Positions 27,156 to 37,232 are shown, counted from the stretch's first letter. The stretch is DNA of 64,000 nucleotides from Antricoccus suffuscus (GCF_003003235.1 NZ_PVUE01000009.1:1-64000), one strand, 5' to 3'. Notes: generated from the letters alone by a model not told the origin. Program-made: numbers and translations.

Positions 27156-28591
27156 TCGAGATCCTCTTCGAAGGTGCCGACCAAACGAGCGCGCTCGGGT
27201 GTCCGCCAACGCACCACGAGATACCAAAGGACCCCCAGTATGAGCAGCCCGATGTAGATGTAGGGCAGGATGTTGTACGGCGACGGTGGAATCGGTACGA
27301 GATTTTTGTAAACCACGTAGACGATGGCGGCCGTAGCGGCCACGGCAATCACGACGTGGTAGGCGCGCATAGCGCCGTGACGGGTCATGAAAATTGGCAT
27401 TCCGATCGCCATCAACAGGTAGGCAGTGAGGTAACCGAAAGTGCCGATAGTGCCCGTGTATGCGTAAATGTCTAACGGAGTCGTCCCGGATAGCAGCATG
27501 ATCACCGGCACGAGCAGTACCGGCGGCAGCAGCATCATGAGTGCGATGTGCGGGGTGCGGTGGCGAGGATGGGTCTTGGCCAGTGCCGCGGGCATGACCC
27601 GCTCGTGCGCCATGGTGTAGAAGATCCGTGACGCCGCGTTGACGCTCGCGATCGTTACCGCGAAGAACGACATCGTGACGCCCAGGTCGATGACGTAGCG
27701 GAAACCGCTCACGTGGGCCACGACTGCCAGGTCGTCCATCGGCGCGGCACTTTTGGACAATCCCGCCACGCTGAGGCCCTTCACGGTGACGTACGCGGAG
27801 AATACGTACATCACGCCGACCGCGATGGCCGAGAAGAGCACCGCGCGTGGGATCGCACGATGTGGGTCGCGGGCCTCGGCGCCCAGGGCCGCCGAACTCT
27901 CGAACCCGACGAAGCCGAGCACGGCAAGCACCACGCCGAAGGTGATCCCGTTGCTGCTCGTGCCGGTCAGGCTAGTCTGCGCGGAATCGGCGACGCCGGT
28001 GCGGAACAGGGTCACTACAAGCAGGACAAGAATCGCCCCAATAGAGAAGATTTCCAGCACTAGCCCGAAGCGGGTGGAGAGCTTGATGCCGGCGACCGCC
28101 AACCCAATTGCCGCAACGGCGGCAATTACAAAGATCACGAGCTGAGCGGGTCGCGACTCCGCGTGTATGCCGAACGCTGCTAAGAAGCTGGACCCGTAGA
28201 CGGCGGTCCCGACGATACCGATCATCGCGATGAAGACGTACCCGATGGCCAGGGCCCAGCCGGCAATGAAGGCGCCGGTCGCGCCGAGGCTATGCGCCAC
28301 GTAACTGTAGAGCGACCCGGTGGAGGCGATCCGGTTGCCGAACTGGACGATGCACAGGCCGATGAGTACGACGGTGATCATCGCGAGGCCGTAGGACAGC
28401 CAAGTGCCGTGACCGGCGGACAGGACAACGAGTGCCGGACCGGTAGCCATGACCGCGCTGGGCGCGATGCCCGCCAGCGACTGGGCGAATACCTCGACCC
28501 CGCCCATCGACTTGCTTGCCAGCCCGGCGTGCGTGATATCGGTATCGATTTCGGGGTCCGGCGGGCCCTCGGTAATCGAGTGTGCGCTCAC
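27152..28591 (-). CDS. APC-superfamily amino acid/amine permease
   Basis: The 479-residue protein has about twelve membrane segments and APC signatures (GVEVFAQSLAGIAPSAVMAT near the N-terminus and GFVGFESSAALGAEARDPHR in the middle). The GTG start at 28591 overlaps the stop of the copper amine oxidase gene (GTGA), so the two are co-translated. By context it should import the primary amine that the oxidase consumes, or a related compound; which amine is not shown. Confidence 0.88.
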   Translation of the reverse strand: MSAHSITEGPPDPEIDTDITHAGLASKSMGGVEVFAQSLAGIAPSAVMATGPALVVLSAGHGTWLSYGLAMITVVLIGLCIVQFGNRIASTGSLYSYVAHSLGATGAFIAGWALAIGYVFIAMIGIVGTAVYGSSFLAAFGIHAESRPAQLVIFVIAAVAAIGLAVAGIKLSTRFGLVLEIFSIGAILVLLVVTLFRTGVADSAQTSLTGTSSNGITFGVVLAVLGFVGFESSAALGAEARDPHRAIPRAVLFSAIAVGVMYVFSAYVTVKGLSVAGLSKSAAPMDDLAVVAHVSGFRYVIDLGVTMSFFAVTIASVNAASRIFYTMAHERVMPAALAKTHPRHRTPHIALMMLLPPVLLVPVIMLLSGTTPLDIYAYTGTIGTFGYLTAYLLMAIGMPIFMTRHGAMRAYHVVIAVAATAAIVYVVYKNLVPIPPSPYNILPYIYIGLLILGVLWYLVVRWRTPERARLVGTFEEDLD

Positions 28592-30567
28592 TGGAGGTCT
28601 TCGTTACCCGCGTGATCGGCATCGTGGCAGGCTGGCATGCTCGGCGGGAGATCTAACGCCGGGTTACCGTCGAAGAAGCCCTCTGGTTTGAGATGGAAGC
28701 CCAATTTCATGGTGGGCATCACCGGCCAGTCCTCGGGCCTCACGATGTGGTGCGAGCAGAAGGTGTACCAGACGACGACATCGGTGTTCTCCGTGGAGCG
28801 ACCCTCGGTGATATATGAGGGAAGGCCGTCACCGCCCGCGTGCTGGTTGGGGTAGTCCCCGCCGGCGTATCGCTGAGTGGGGTCGTAGGGGGTGACCCAG
28901 AGGTGCTTGTAAGCAAAACCGCCACGTGCCGCGGTCTGCGTACCCTCACCGGCCATCGGCACCGTGTTCTCACCCGGCATCAGCTTGTAGCCGACCGGAT
29001 CACCGACGCCATTCTGGACGTCCGGGTTTGTGATCTTCCAATAGCGGGCCTTGAGCGGGTCGATCATCCGCCCCGAGTCGCTTTCGGTAGCGATGAGAGT
29101 CTTGCGGGTCCGCCAGGCGTTTCCGGTCTCGTTGCCGGGGCCCATTGGAACGGCCTCCGAGTCGACCTCGTAGACGGAGTTGTTGGAGCCGTCGATAGCC
29201 ATGTCGAGACGGACGTTGAAGAAGTGCTGATGGTTGGGTCCGTAAAGGTTGGGCGCAACGAGGGTTCCGTATTCTGGGCGTACGCCGTCCGCTAGTGCGC
29301 CAGCGGAGATGACGCCGGTGGCTTTGGCCTCGAACTCGATGTTGCCGTCCGTATAGAGGTACCAGAAGAACCCGTACTCGTAGTTTCCGACGGTGGCGTA
29401 GCAGGAGATGACCAGCCGCCGGGAGCGCCGCACCTCTACCTTCTCGGTGCGGTAGTCGGTGTGCTTCCACGCGGCTCCGACGTCTTCTTCGTGCATGCAG
29501 ATTGCGTTCGGGATCGTAAGGGGGTTGCCGTCATTGTCGTTAACGACCGCGTCGAAGTAGTAGATCTCGCCGAGGCAGTCGCAGCCGAGCTCGAGCGGGT
29601 TGAGCAGGAATCCGATGCCGTACTCGCCCTCGTCGAAGACGTTCTTGAAACGGTGCGTGGGTGCGGGGTCGCCGTAGGGGATGTACATCTCGGACATCGA
29701 TGCGCGATGGATCACCGAACGCAATCGCCCTTTGTCGTGGTAACCGATTGTGTGTAGCACTAGACCTTCGCGCGGGGTGAAGCCGACGACTAGCTGCCAC
29801 TTCTGCCAGTTCACCAAGTGCCCATCGACGGTAAAGCTTGCCCCTTCGGGCTGAGTGATCTCCAGCGGTTTGACATCCGAACGGAGCGCATCGAAGTCGG
29901 GCCAATTGTCCGGTTTGGTCATTAGCTCCGGTGTGTAGTTTCCGGGTCGTGGCGGCAGCGGGACCACCCCGTGGTCGGTCACCTCGATGACCTCGCGGCG
30001 GTCCATATCAACGACGGCGAGGAGGCCTTCGACCGGACGCGCGTATCCGTTGTCGTCCGGGCTGGTGCGGATAAACGTCAGCGGCCGAAGTAGACGTCGT
30101 CCGGCGTCGGTATCCGGGCTGTATCCGGTGGCCCATGGGTCGAGCATGGCGAGACTGAAATCGGTGACGCCGCGCTTACGTACCGCCTCCTGCCACCGTG
30201 GGTCGGCCCGCACTAAGTCCTCAGCAGCGAAGAACTCTTCGAGCATCACGCTAGGTTGTACGCCGTCGAGCTCGCGCCAGGACTCGACAGCCGCAGGATC
30301 GAGCGAGACAACTGATTCGATGGTGTGGTGGGTTTCGCGGTCGTAGAGTACGACGAATGCCTGCCGTCGGACCGTGGATCCATCCGCGCCTGCAAGTTGG
30401 GACTTCGTCGGTTCCTGGAGGGCGATCGAGACGAAGCGGACCGAAGCGGTGAGTTCACGCTCCGAACGCAACGTCTGGGCGGCGACCGCGACCTCTTCGG
30501 TGCTCAGTGGGTCTAGCGCATGCCGGTTGGTGGTGGTGACAGCCTGGGAAGCGATTGTTGACGTCAT
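28588..30567 (-). CDS. Primary-amine oxidase (copper, TPQ cofactor)
   Basis: The 659-residue enzyme belongs to the copper amine oxidases. The self-processed TPQ tyrosine is Tyr396 in TVGNYEYGFFW; the likely catalytic base is Asp312 in FDEGEYGIGF; copper ligands are His446 and His448 in GPNHQHFFNV plus a histidine in CSHHIVRPEDWPVMP near residue 620. It converts primary amines, O2 and water to aldehyde, ammonia and H2O2. No signal peptide is seen, so it is probably cytoplasmic. The start ATG is preceded by AGGAAG. It is coupled to the APC permease downstream and divergent from the OmpR-type regulator. Confidence 0.95.
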   Translation of the reverse strand: MTSTIASQAVTTTNRHALDPLSTEEVAVAAQTLRSERELTASVRFVSIALQEPTKSQLAGADGSTVRRQAFVVLYDRETHHTIESVVSLDPAAVESWRELDGVQPSVMLEEFFAAEDLVRADPRWQEAVRKRGVTDFSLAMLDPWATGYSPDTDAGRRLLRPLTFIRTSPDDNGYARPVEGLLAVVDMDRREVIEVTDHGVVPLPPRPGNYTPELMTKPDNWPDFDALRSDVKPLEITQPEGASFTVDGHLVNWQKWQLVVGFTPREGLVLHTIGYHDKGRLRSVIHRASMSEMYIPYGDPAPTHRFKNVFDEGEYGIGFLLNPLELGCDCLGEIYYFDAVVNDNDGNPLTIPNAICMHEEDVGAAWKHTDYRTEKVEVRRSRRLVISCYATVGNYEYGFFWYLYTDGNIEFEAKATGVISAGALADGVRPEYGTLVAPNLYGPNHQHFFNVRLDMAIDGSNNSVYEVDSEAVPMGPGNETGNAWRTRKTLIATESDSGRMIDPLKARYWKITNPDVQNGVGDPVGYKLMPGENTVPMAGEGTQTAARGGFAYKHLWVTPYDPTQRYAGGDYPNQHAGGDGLPSYITEGRSTENTDVVVWYTFCSHHIVRPEDWPVMPTMKLGFHLKPEGFFDGNPALDLPPSMPACHDADHAGNEDLQ

Positions 30568-30773
30568 CTGGGGGACTTCCTGACGTATCTGTAAAGCTTG
30601 CGAAGCAACCGTCGCGACGCGAGGTTAAAAACTTCGATGACAACTGTACTGCGGTGAGACCGTGGTCACAATATGGCGTTCACGGGATTTCAAAGTCCCA
30701 AAGGGAATGACAACATAGAAAATTCACAGGAAATCGCCAACTGTTACTCAGCAGATGGCTGGATACTCGTTGC

Positions 30774-31511
30774 ATGAGTATGAGTAGTAGTGCGTCGCGA
30801 GCCGAGCTGCGCCGTCCGGACGGGGAACCGCCCAGAGTGCTCGTCGTAGACGACGAGCAGACACTGTCCGAGCTGCTGTCCATGGCCCTGCGCTATGAAG
30901 GTTGGGACGTCAAGAGCGCCCCGGACGGTCGAAGCTCCATCGCGCTCGCGCGCAAGTTCCGGCCGGACGCGGTCGTGCTCGACATCATGCTGCCCGACCT
31001 GGACGGGCTTGAGGTGCTACGCCAGATGCGCGCGGACAGCCCCACCGTCCCGGTCCTGTTCCTGACCGCGAAGGACGCTGTTGAGGACCGAATCGCCGGG
31101 CTGACTGCGGGCGGTGATGACTACGTCACCAAACCGTTCAGCCTCGAGGAGGTAGTGGCCCGGCTGCGCGCGTTGCTGCGTCGCTCGACCATGGCCGCGG
31201 CGGAGTCTGACTCGCTGATTGTCGTCGGTGACCTGACGCTCGACGAGGACAGTCGGGAGGTCCGCCGCGCCGGTAAGGAAATCAACCTGACCGCGACAGA
31301 GTTTGAGCTGCTGCGCTACCTCATGCGCAACCGCAAGCGAGTATTGAGCAAGGCGCAGATCCTGGACCGAGTCTGGAACTATGACTTCGGGGGTCAGGCG
31401 AATGTCGTCGAGCTATACATCTCATACCTGCGTAAGAAAATCGACGCCGGGCGAGCCCCGATGATCCATACGATGCGCGGCGCCGGTTACGTCTTGAAGC
31501 CAGCAGAGTAA
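30774..31511 (+). CDS. Response regulator, OmpR/PhoB family
   Basis: After a short Ser-rich leader, the receiver begins RVLVVDDEQTLSELL and carries the phosphorylatable Asp70 (VVLDIMLPD) and Lys in VTKPFSLEEV. A winged helix-turn-helix follows (LTATEFELLRYLMRNRKRVL to MIHTMRGAGYVLKP). The protein is 245 residues; a second ATG at 30780 is possible and no strong ribosome binding site is visible. It pairs with the kinase 7 bases downstream. Its likely targets include the three glycosyltransferase genes that follow. Confidence 0.92.
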   Translation: MSMSSSASRAELRRPDGEPPRVLVVDDEQTLSELLSMALRYEGWDVKSAPDGRSSIALARKFRPDAVVLDIMLPDLDGLEVLRQMRADSPTVPVLFLTAKDAVEDRIAGLTAGGDDYVTKPFSLEEVVARLRALLRRSTMAAAESDSLIVVGDLTLDEDSREVRRAGKEINLTATEFELLRYLMRNRKRVLSKAQILDRVWNYDFGGQANVVELYISYLRKKIDAGRAPMIHTMRGAGYVLKPAE

Positions 31512-31518
31512 GTAAGCC

Positions 31519-33066
31519 GTGGCGCAGCCAGGCCCGGTAGCACCTCCACCAGTCCCACCGCCGCCGGAGGTCTCAAGGGTCCGTCGCGGCCGGCCGTGGA
31601 CGCTGCGCAAGAGGCTGGTCGTCGGGCTGACCGGCCTGCTCGCGATTGCGATCGTCATCATCGGGACTGCGACGCCGATCATCCTGCACCAGTTTCTGGT
31701 CGCCCGTGTCGACCAATCGGTGCAGTCGGCTTCGGACCGGTCGATCCGGGTGGTCATCCTGCCGCCGGACAATGCCAATGACCCGGGCGGGCACCAAAAT
31801 GGTCCGGAGTTCCTTCTGCAGCCGGGCCAGGCCGAGGGCACTGTCGGCGCGTTAAAACGTGACGGCAGACTGATCTCCGCCGCCGTACTCGATTCGCGCG
31901 GCAATCCGGGCCCGATCCCCGGATCGGCGCTCGACCAGCTGAACGCCGTAAAGGCCGATGGCAAGATCCGGACGGTGCATCTCGGCGGGCTCGGAGACTA
32001 CCGAGTGATCGCCGTGCAGACGGGCAACGACGTCAGAATCACCGGGATCCCGATGTCAGGGTCGGAGGCGACAGTACGACGCCTGGTCATTGTCGAGCTT
32101 GCGGTCGCCGGCAGTGTCCTGATCATCGCGGCACTGGCTGGTGCCGGAGTGGTCGGCTGGTCGCTACGGCCACTTCGCCGGATCACCGCGACCGCACGCC
32201 GAGTCAGCGAAATGCCGCTGCACGAAGGGCAGGTGTTGCTCGCAGAACGTGTGCCGCCGCACGACGCGGACGGGCGCACCGAGGTTGGACAGGTCGGCGC
32301 GGCCCTCAATCAGATGCTCGGTCACATGCAGCACGCATTCGATGCGCGGCACCGCAGCGAGATGAGGCTGCGCACGTTCATCGCCGATGCCAGCCATGAG
32401 CTGCGCACGCCGCTGGCCGCGATCCGCGGGTACGCCGAGCTGACCCGACGCAGTCCCGAACCGATTCCCGCCGAGGTCGCGCATGCGATCGGTCGAGTCG
32501 AGTCCGAAGGTGCGCGGATGACAACCCTTGTCGAGGATTTACTTCTGCTGGTACGCCTCGATTCTGGTCGGCCGCTCGCCCACGAGACGGTGGATCTATC
32601 AGCGATCGTGATCGACGCCGTCGGCGATGCGCACGCCGCCGGGCCGGACCACAACTGGCTGTTGGAGATACCTGACGACCCGGTTGAGATAACCGGCGAC
32701 GCACTGCGGATGCACCAAGTGCTGGCGAATTTGCTGGCAAACGCACGCACACACACGCCGGCGGGTACGACGGTGACAACGTCCGTGGAGTCCCGGGACG
32801 GCAGCGCGATAATGACCGTCGCCGATGATGGTCCCGGGATCTCGCCGGAACTGTTGCCGAATGTCTTCGACCGCTTCGCCCGCGGCGACTCGTCGCGCTC
32901 TCGGGGCAACGGCAGCAGCACCGGCCTCGGCCTCGCTATCGTCTCCGCGATTGTCGCTTCACACGGCGGTCGTGTGGAGGTGCAAAGCGCGCAGGGGTCC
33001 ACCCGATTCATGATCACCATTCCGGTTGGCGTGCCGCCGATGTCGGCATCGGGACCCGATCAATAG
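31519..33066 (+). CDS. Sensor histidine kinase, EnvZ-type
   Basis: The 515-residue kinase has a Pro-rich cytoplasmic start, a first membrane helix (about 33-57), an extracellular sensor region (about 58-190), a second helix (191-213), a HAMP linker (LRPLRRITATARRVSEMPL), a HisKA domain with His293 in ADASHELRTPLAAI, and an HATPase domain with DDGPGISPE and a Gly-rich lid. The start is GTG 31519, close behind the response regulator. Overall it resembles MprB/TcrY-like actinobacterial kinases. The sensed signal is unknown. Confidence 0.92.
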   Translation: MAQPGPVAPPPVPPPPEVSRVRRGRPWTLRKRLVVGLTGLLAIAIVIIGTATPIILHQFLVARVDQSVQSASDRSIRVVILPPDNANDPGGHQNGPEFLLQPGQAEGTVGALKRDGRLISAAVLDSRGNPGPIPGSALDQLNAVKADGKIRTVHLGGLGDYRVIAVQTGNDVRITGIPMSGSEATVRRLVIVELAVAGSVLIIAALAGAGVVGWSLRPLRRITATARRVSEMPLHEGQVLLAERVPPHDADGRTEVGQVGAALNQMLGHMQHAFDARHRSEMRLRTFIADASHELRTPLAAIRGYAELTRRSPEPIPAEVAHAIGRVESEGARMTTLVEDLLLLVRLDSGRPLAHETVDLSAIVIDAVGDAHAAGPDHNWLLEIPDDPVEITGDALRMHQVLANLLANARTHTPAGTTVTTSVESRDGSAIMTVADDGPGISPELLPNVFDRFARGDSSRSRGNGSSTGLGLAIVSAIVASHGGRVEVQSAQGSTRFMITIPVGVPPMSASGPDQ

Positions 33067-33185
33067 CATCGCTGACCAGTAGCACCGCCGGGCAATCACA
33101 GGTCGCTCTCAGTGAGGGCACCGAGGGCTACTAGAGCCGGCTGACAGCCTGGAGGAGTTAGCCGATTATCCCTTGGAGACTCCCC

Positions 33186-35207
33186 ATGGCAGTAACGCTG
33201 GTAGCCCCGACGACCGAGCCGGATTCACCGTCCGCTGCGCCAGAAGGTGTCGGTCGTTCGCCGTGGTATCGCAGCCTTGTCCGCGGCCGCCCCGACGACC
33301 CAGCGTGGGTGCGCCCGAGCCTGCTGGCGCTGCTGTTGGGTACGGCGGTGCTGTTCATATACGGGCTCAGCGCTTCGGGTTACGCCAACTCGTTTTACTC
33401 CGCCGCCGTACAGGCTGGATCGCAGTCGTGGAAGGCGTTCTTCTACGGAAGCTCCGACGCGGCCAACTCCATAACGGTCGACAAGACGCCGGCGTCGCTG
33501 TGGGCTATGGCGATCTCGGTGCGCATCTTCGGACTCAGTTCATGGAGCATTCTTGTTCCGCAAGCGTTGATGGGCGTTGCATCGGTCGGGCTGCTCTACC
33601 TGACGGTGCGTCGCTGGTACGGCGCCGGCGCCGGACTGCTCGCCGGGCTGACGCTGGCGTTGACGCCGGTTGCGGCGCTGATGTTCCGGTTCAACAACCC
33701 CGATGCAATGCTCGTGCTGGTCATGATCGCCGCCGTATATGTCACTGTGCGAGCGATCGAGAAGGCCAGCTGGCGGCTGATGTTCGTGGTCGGTCTGCTC
33801 ATCGGGCTGGGGTTCCTCACCAAGATGCTTCAGGTCTTGCTCGTCGTACCGGCCTTGGCGATCGCCTACCTGGTCGCGGCGCCGACATCGTTCTGGCGGC
33901 GGGTCAGAGATCTGTTCGTCGCTGGCAGTGGTTTGGTCATCGGCGCGGGTTGGTGGATCGCGATCGTCAGCTTGGTGCCGGCGGCCGATCGCCCCTATAT
34001 AGGCGGTTCGCAGGACAATTCGGTCCTTGAGCTGGCGTTGGGCTACAACGGGTTCGGCCGGCTCACCGGAAACGAGACCGGCAGCGTCGGCGGTGGCGGG
34101 GGAGGCGCCGGCGGCGGCTGGGGCGCGACCGGCATCGGTCGGATGTTCAACAGCGAGATGGGTGGCCAGGTCTCCTGGCTGCTTCCGGCTGCGCTGATCC
34201 TGCTGGTGGCCGGTGTGGTGCTGGCCTGGAACGCGAAGCGAACCGACCAACGACGTACCGGCTACATCATCTGGGGCGGCTGGCTGCTGGTCACCGGGCT
34301 CGTATTCAGCTTTATGGCGGGCATCTTCCACGCGTATTACACCGTCGCGCTCGCTCCGGCAGTCGCGGCTCTGGTCGGCATGGGTACGGCGGCACTGTGG
34401 TCGAGGCGAGAACGCTGGTGGGCCCGAGCCGTGCTTGCGGCGACGATGGTGGTCACGTCTGCGTGGTCATTCGTGTTGCTCGGCCGCAGCTTGGACTTCC
34501 TGCCTTGGCTGCGTTGGGTCGTGGTGGCGTCCGGGGCGGTCGCGACTGCGGCACTGGTCGTGACCTTCGTGCTGCCGCGCAAGCTAGTGATCGCCGTTGC
34601 CGCGCTGGCGATCGTCTCGGCACTTGCCGGGCCGGCGGCGTACACCGGCTCTACCGTCGCGACCGGTCACAGCGGTTCGATCGTGTCGGCCGGGCCGAGC
34701 ATCGGCGGCCAGGGAGGCCCCGGCGGCGGCCGACCTGGCGGACAAGGAATGCCAGGTGGACAAGGCCGTCCGACGCAGGGCACGTTCCCGATGCCTGGCA
34801 CCGGGACCGCTCAGGGCCGTATAAGCCGCGGGGCAGGCGGGTTGCTCGACGCCGGTTCGGTTGGCAGCGAGATCACCGCGTTGCTGCAGAAGAGCGCCGA
34901 CTCCTACACCTGGGTTGCCGCGACCGTCGGATCGCAAAGTTCGGCGGGCTATCAGCTCGCGACCGGGGACCCAGTGATGGCGATCGGCGGGTTCAACGGC
35001 AGCGACCCGTCGCCGACGCTCGCGCAGTTCAAGGCATACGTCGCCGCCGGCAAGATCCACTACTTCATCGGCGGTGGCATGGGTGGCGGTCGCGCGCAGG
35101 ACGGCGGGAGCAGCGCCGCGTCGCAGATCGCAAGTTGGGTTGCGAAGAGCTTCACTGCGCAGACCGTCGGCGGCGCCACGGTCTATGACCTAACGGCGGC
35201 GCTCTGA
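33186..35207 (+). CDS. GT39-like (PMT/ArnT superfamily) membrane glycosyltransferase, paralogue 1
   Basis: The 673-residue protein has ten or more membrane segments. The first extracellular loop has the catalytic-type acidic motif VDKTPASLWAMAISV and is followed by MFRFNNPDAMLVLV, both typical of the YkcB-like branch of the PMT_2 superfamily, which moves sugars from polyprenyl-phosphate carriers to acceptors outside the membrane. A Gly-rich insert (SVGGGGGGAGGGWGATG) lies near residue 300. A Gly/Pro/Gln-rich linker (about 505-550) leads to a C-terminal soluble domain. It shares clear sequence with the gene at 35262. The two-component system upstream and the GT2-GtrA gene downstream suggest one regulated glycan pathway. 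Confidence 0.88.
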   Translation: MAVTLVAPTTEPDSPSAAPEGVGRSPWYRSLVRGRPDDPAWVRPSLLALLLGTAVLFIYGLSASGYANSFYSAAVQAGSQSWKAFFYGSSDAANSITVDKTPASLWAMAISVRIFGLSSWSILVPQALMGVASVGLLYLTVRRWYGAGAGLLAGLTLALTPVAALMFRFNNPDAMLVLVMIAAVYVTVRAIEKASWRLMFVVGLLIGLGFLTKMLQVLLVVPALAIAYLVAAPTSFWRRVRDLFVAGSGLVIGAGWWIAIVSLVPAADRPYIGGSQDNSVLELALGYNGFGRLTGNETGSVGGGGGGAGGGWGATGIGRMFNSEMGGQVSWLLPAALILLVAGVVLAWNAKRTDQRRTGYIIWGGWLLVTGLVFSFMAGIFHAYYTVALAPAVAALVGMGTAALWSRRERWWARAVLAATMVVTSAWSFVLLGRSLDFLPWLRWVVVASGAVATAALVVTFVLPRKLVIAVAALAIVSALAGPAAYTGSTVATGHSGSIVSAGPSIGGQGGPGGGRPGGQGMPGGQGRPTQGTFPMPGTGTAQGRISRGAGGLLDAGSVGSEITALLQKSADSYTWVAATVGSQSSAGYQLATGDPVMAIGGFNGSDPSPTLAQFKAYVAAGKIHYFIGGGMGGGRAQDGGSSAASQIASWVAKSFTAQTVGGATVYDLTAAL

Positions 35208-35261
35208 GTCAAGGGCAACCGCAACAGTTTCTGCTTAGGTAAGCAACCGTAAGGTTGCCAC

Positions 35262-37172
35262 GTGGATACAAGGCGTGGCGAAGCGCTAGACAGGCGGCCG
35301 CGCTGGGAGCGTCCCGCGTTAGGTGCCCTCCTGCTTGGCACCTTGGTACTTTATGTCTACAACCTCAGCCAGTCAGTTTGGGCCAATCCGTTTTACGCGG
35401 CCGCGGTACAGGCCGGGTCGCATTCGTGGAAGGCAGCCTTCTACGGCGGGTTCGACTTTGCCGGCGGTATCACCGTCGACAAGCCGCCTGCGGCGCTGTG
35501 GATCGGTGATGCGTCGGTCCGGTTGTTCGGGCTCAGCTCCTGGAGCCTGCTCGTGCCGCAGGCGCTGCTGGGCGTCGCGACCGTCGCCGTACTGTACGCC
35601 GCGGTACGTCGCTGGTACGGTGCCCCGGCCGCGTTCGCCGCGGGCATCGTTCTTGCAGTGACGCCGATCGCGGCGTTGATGTTCCGGTTCAACAATCCGG
35701 ACGCGCTGCTTACGTTTCTGATGACCTGCGGCGCGTACGCGACGATGCGCGCGATCGACAGTGAGGCGGTGCCGAACCGGCGCTGGCCGCGCACGGCCCT
35801 CGCGTGGATGTGCATCGTCGGGATAATCCTGGGATTTGCGTTTCTCACGAAACTCCTGCAGGCATTGCTGGTCATCCCGGCGTTCGCAGTCGCTTATCTC
35901 GTCGCCGGCAGTACGGCGTTGTCGCGCCGCGTGTTGCATCTGTTAGCCGCCGCCGGCGCGATGATCGTCGCCGCCGGCTGGTGGATCCTGACCGTCAGCC
36001 TGGTGCCGGCCGGCGACCGTCCGTTCGTCGGCGGATCACAGACCAACTCGATCCTCGAGCTCACATTCGGCTATAACGGATTCGGCCGGCTGACCGGCGA
36101 CGAGACTGGCAGCGTGCACCTGTCGACGCACCGGAGCTGGGGCGACTTCGGCCTGCTGCGAATGTGGGGGCCGAAACTAGGCGGACAGATCGGCTGGTTC
36201 CTCATCGCGGCGCTCGTCGCGTTGGTGGCGGGTCTGTGGGCGACCCGGCATGCGCCGCGCACCGATATCGCGCGTGCCGGCTATCTCGTCTGGGGCGGCT
36301 GGCTGCTCGTGACCGGCGTCGTGTTCAGCTATATGCAGGGCATCTTTCACGAGTACTACACGATCGCCTTGGCGCCCGCTATCGCGGCCCTGGTGGGGAT
36401 CGGAGCCGCGGCGGCGTACCGACACCGGGAACGGCGGGCGGTCCGGCTCACCGTAGCGCTCACCATCGCAGCGACCGCCGGTACATCGTTTGTGTTTCTG
36501 CAGCGGTCGGCCTATTTCTTGCCGCCGCTGCGTTGGGTCGTCCTGGTCGGGCTACTTGTCGTGGCCGTCGGGATTTTCGTCGTACCGACGGCCGGTCGGC
36601 GGCCTGGGCGAGTGCTGGTTGCGCTGGCCGCGGTTCTTGCGCTCGCCGGTCCGGTGGCGTTTGTTGGCAACACCGTCAGTAGCGGTTACATGGGCTCGAT
36701 TGTTGCGGCCGGCCCAATGCCCACGAAGTCGGGGCCGATGCACACCCTGCGTACCAAGGACCGGGCAGTCAAGGGGCAGTTGCCGAAGCACGCCGGCGGG
36801 CTGTTGTTCGCATCGAAGCCGGCACCGGAACTGGTGGCATACCTCAAGCAGGGCGGAGAGGCGCGCTGGTTGGTGGCCACGGTCGGTGCCCAACGGGCGG
36901 CCGGCTACCAGCTCGCGCTGGATCGACCGGTGATGGCAATTGGCGGCTTCAACGGCAGTGATCCCTATCCGACGGTTGCACAGTTCAAGGAGTACGTCGC
37001 CCACGGCGATATCCGATGGTTTGCCGATGGTCCGCCCCTGGGTGGAAGTGCTGGCGGCGGCCAGGTCGGCGGAAGCCGCGCGAGCGCCATCATCACCAAA
37101 TGGGTGCGCGACACCTTCACGCTGCAGTTCGTCGGCGGCATCGAGATCTACGATCTGACGAAGCCGCGCTGA
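35262..37172 (+). CDS. GT39-like (PMT/ArnT superfamily) membrane glycosyltransferase, paralogue 2
   Basis: This 636-residue paralogue repeats the main features of 33186: VDKPPAALWIGDASVRLFGL, MFRFNNPDALLTFL, GYNGFGRLTGDETGSV, and the C-terminal region VMAIGGFNGSDPYPTVAQFK. The Gly-rich loop and linker of the first copy are replaced by shorter sequences (HLSTHRSWGDFG; MPTKSGPMHTLRTKDRAVKG). The GTG at 35262 is used; an inverted repeat (GCAACC-GTAA-GGTTGC) lies just before it. The pair is probably a tandem duplication that has diverged, perhaps for different acceptors or sugars. Confidence 0.88.
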   Translation: MDTRRGEALDRRPRWERPALGALLLGTLVLYVYNLSQSVWANPFYAAAVQAGSHSWKAAFYGGFDFAGGITVDKPPAALWIGDASVRLFGLSSWSLLVPQALLGVATVAVLYAAVRRWYGAPAAFAAGIVLAVTPIAALMFRFNNPDALLTFLMTCGAYATMRAIDSEAVPNRRWPRTALAWMCIVGIILGFAFLTKLLQALLVIPAFAVAYLVAGSTALSRRVLHLLAAAGAMIVAAGWWILTVSLVPAGDRPFVGGSQTNSILELTFGYNGFGRLTGDETGSVHLSTHRSWGDFGLLRMWGPKLGGQIGWFLIAALVALVAGLWATRHAPRTDIARAGYLVWGGWLLVTGVVFSYMQGIFHEYYTIALAPAIAALVGIGAAAAYRHRERRAVRLTVALTIAATAGTSFVFLQRSAYFLPPLRWVVLVGLLVVAVGIFVVPTAGRRPGRVLVALAAVLALAGPVAFVGNTVSSGYMGSIVAAGPMPTKSGPMHTLRTKDRAVKGQLPKHAGGLLFASKPAPELVAYLKQGGEARWLVATVGAQRAAGYQLALDRPVMAIGGFNGSDPYPTVAQFKEYVAHGDIRWFADGPPLGGSAGGGQVGGSRASAIITKWVRDTFTLQFVGGIEIYDLTKPR

Positions 37173-37214
37173 CCACGCGACGACACACTACGACATCCGG
37201 ACAGGTCGATTAAA

Positions 37215-37232
37215 GGTTCAGTTCAGGTTGAC
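37215..37232 (+). promoter_or_regulatory. Direct repeats upstream of the GT2-GtrA gene
   Basis: GTTCA occurs at 37216-37220 and 37221-37225, with GTTGA at 37227-37231. Spaced direct repeats of this kind are used by OmpR-family regulators, and such a regulator is encoded at 30774. It ends six bases before the ATG at 37238 or 18 bases before the ATG at 37250. Short and unproven. Confidence 0.3.
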
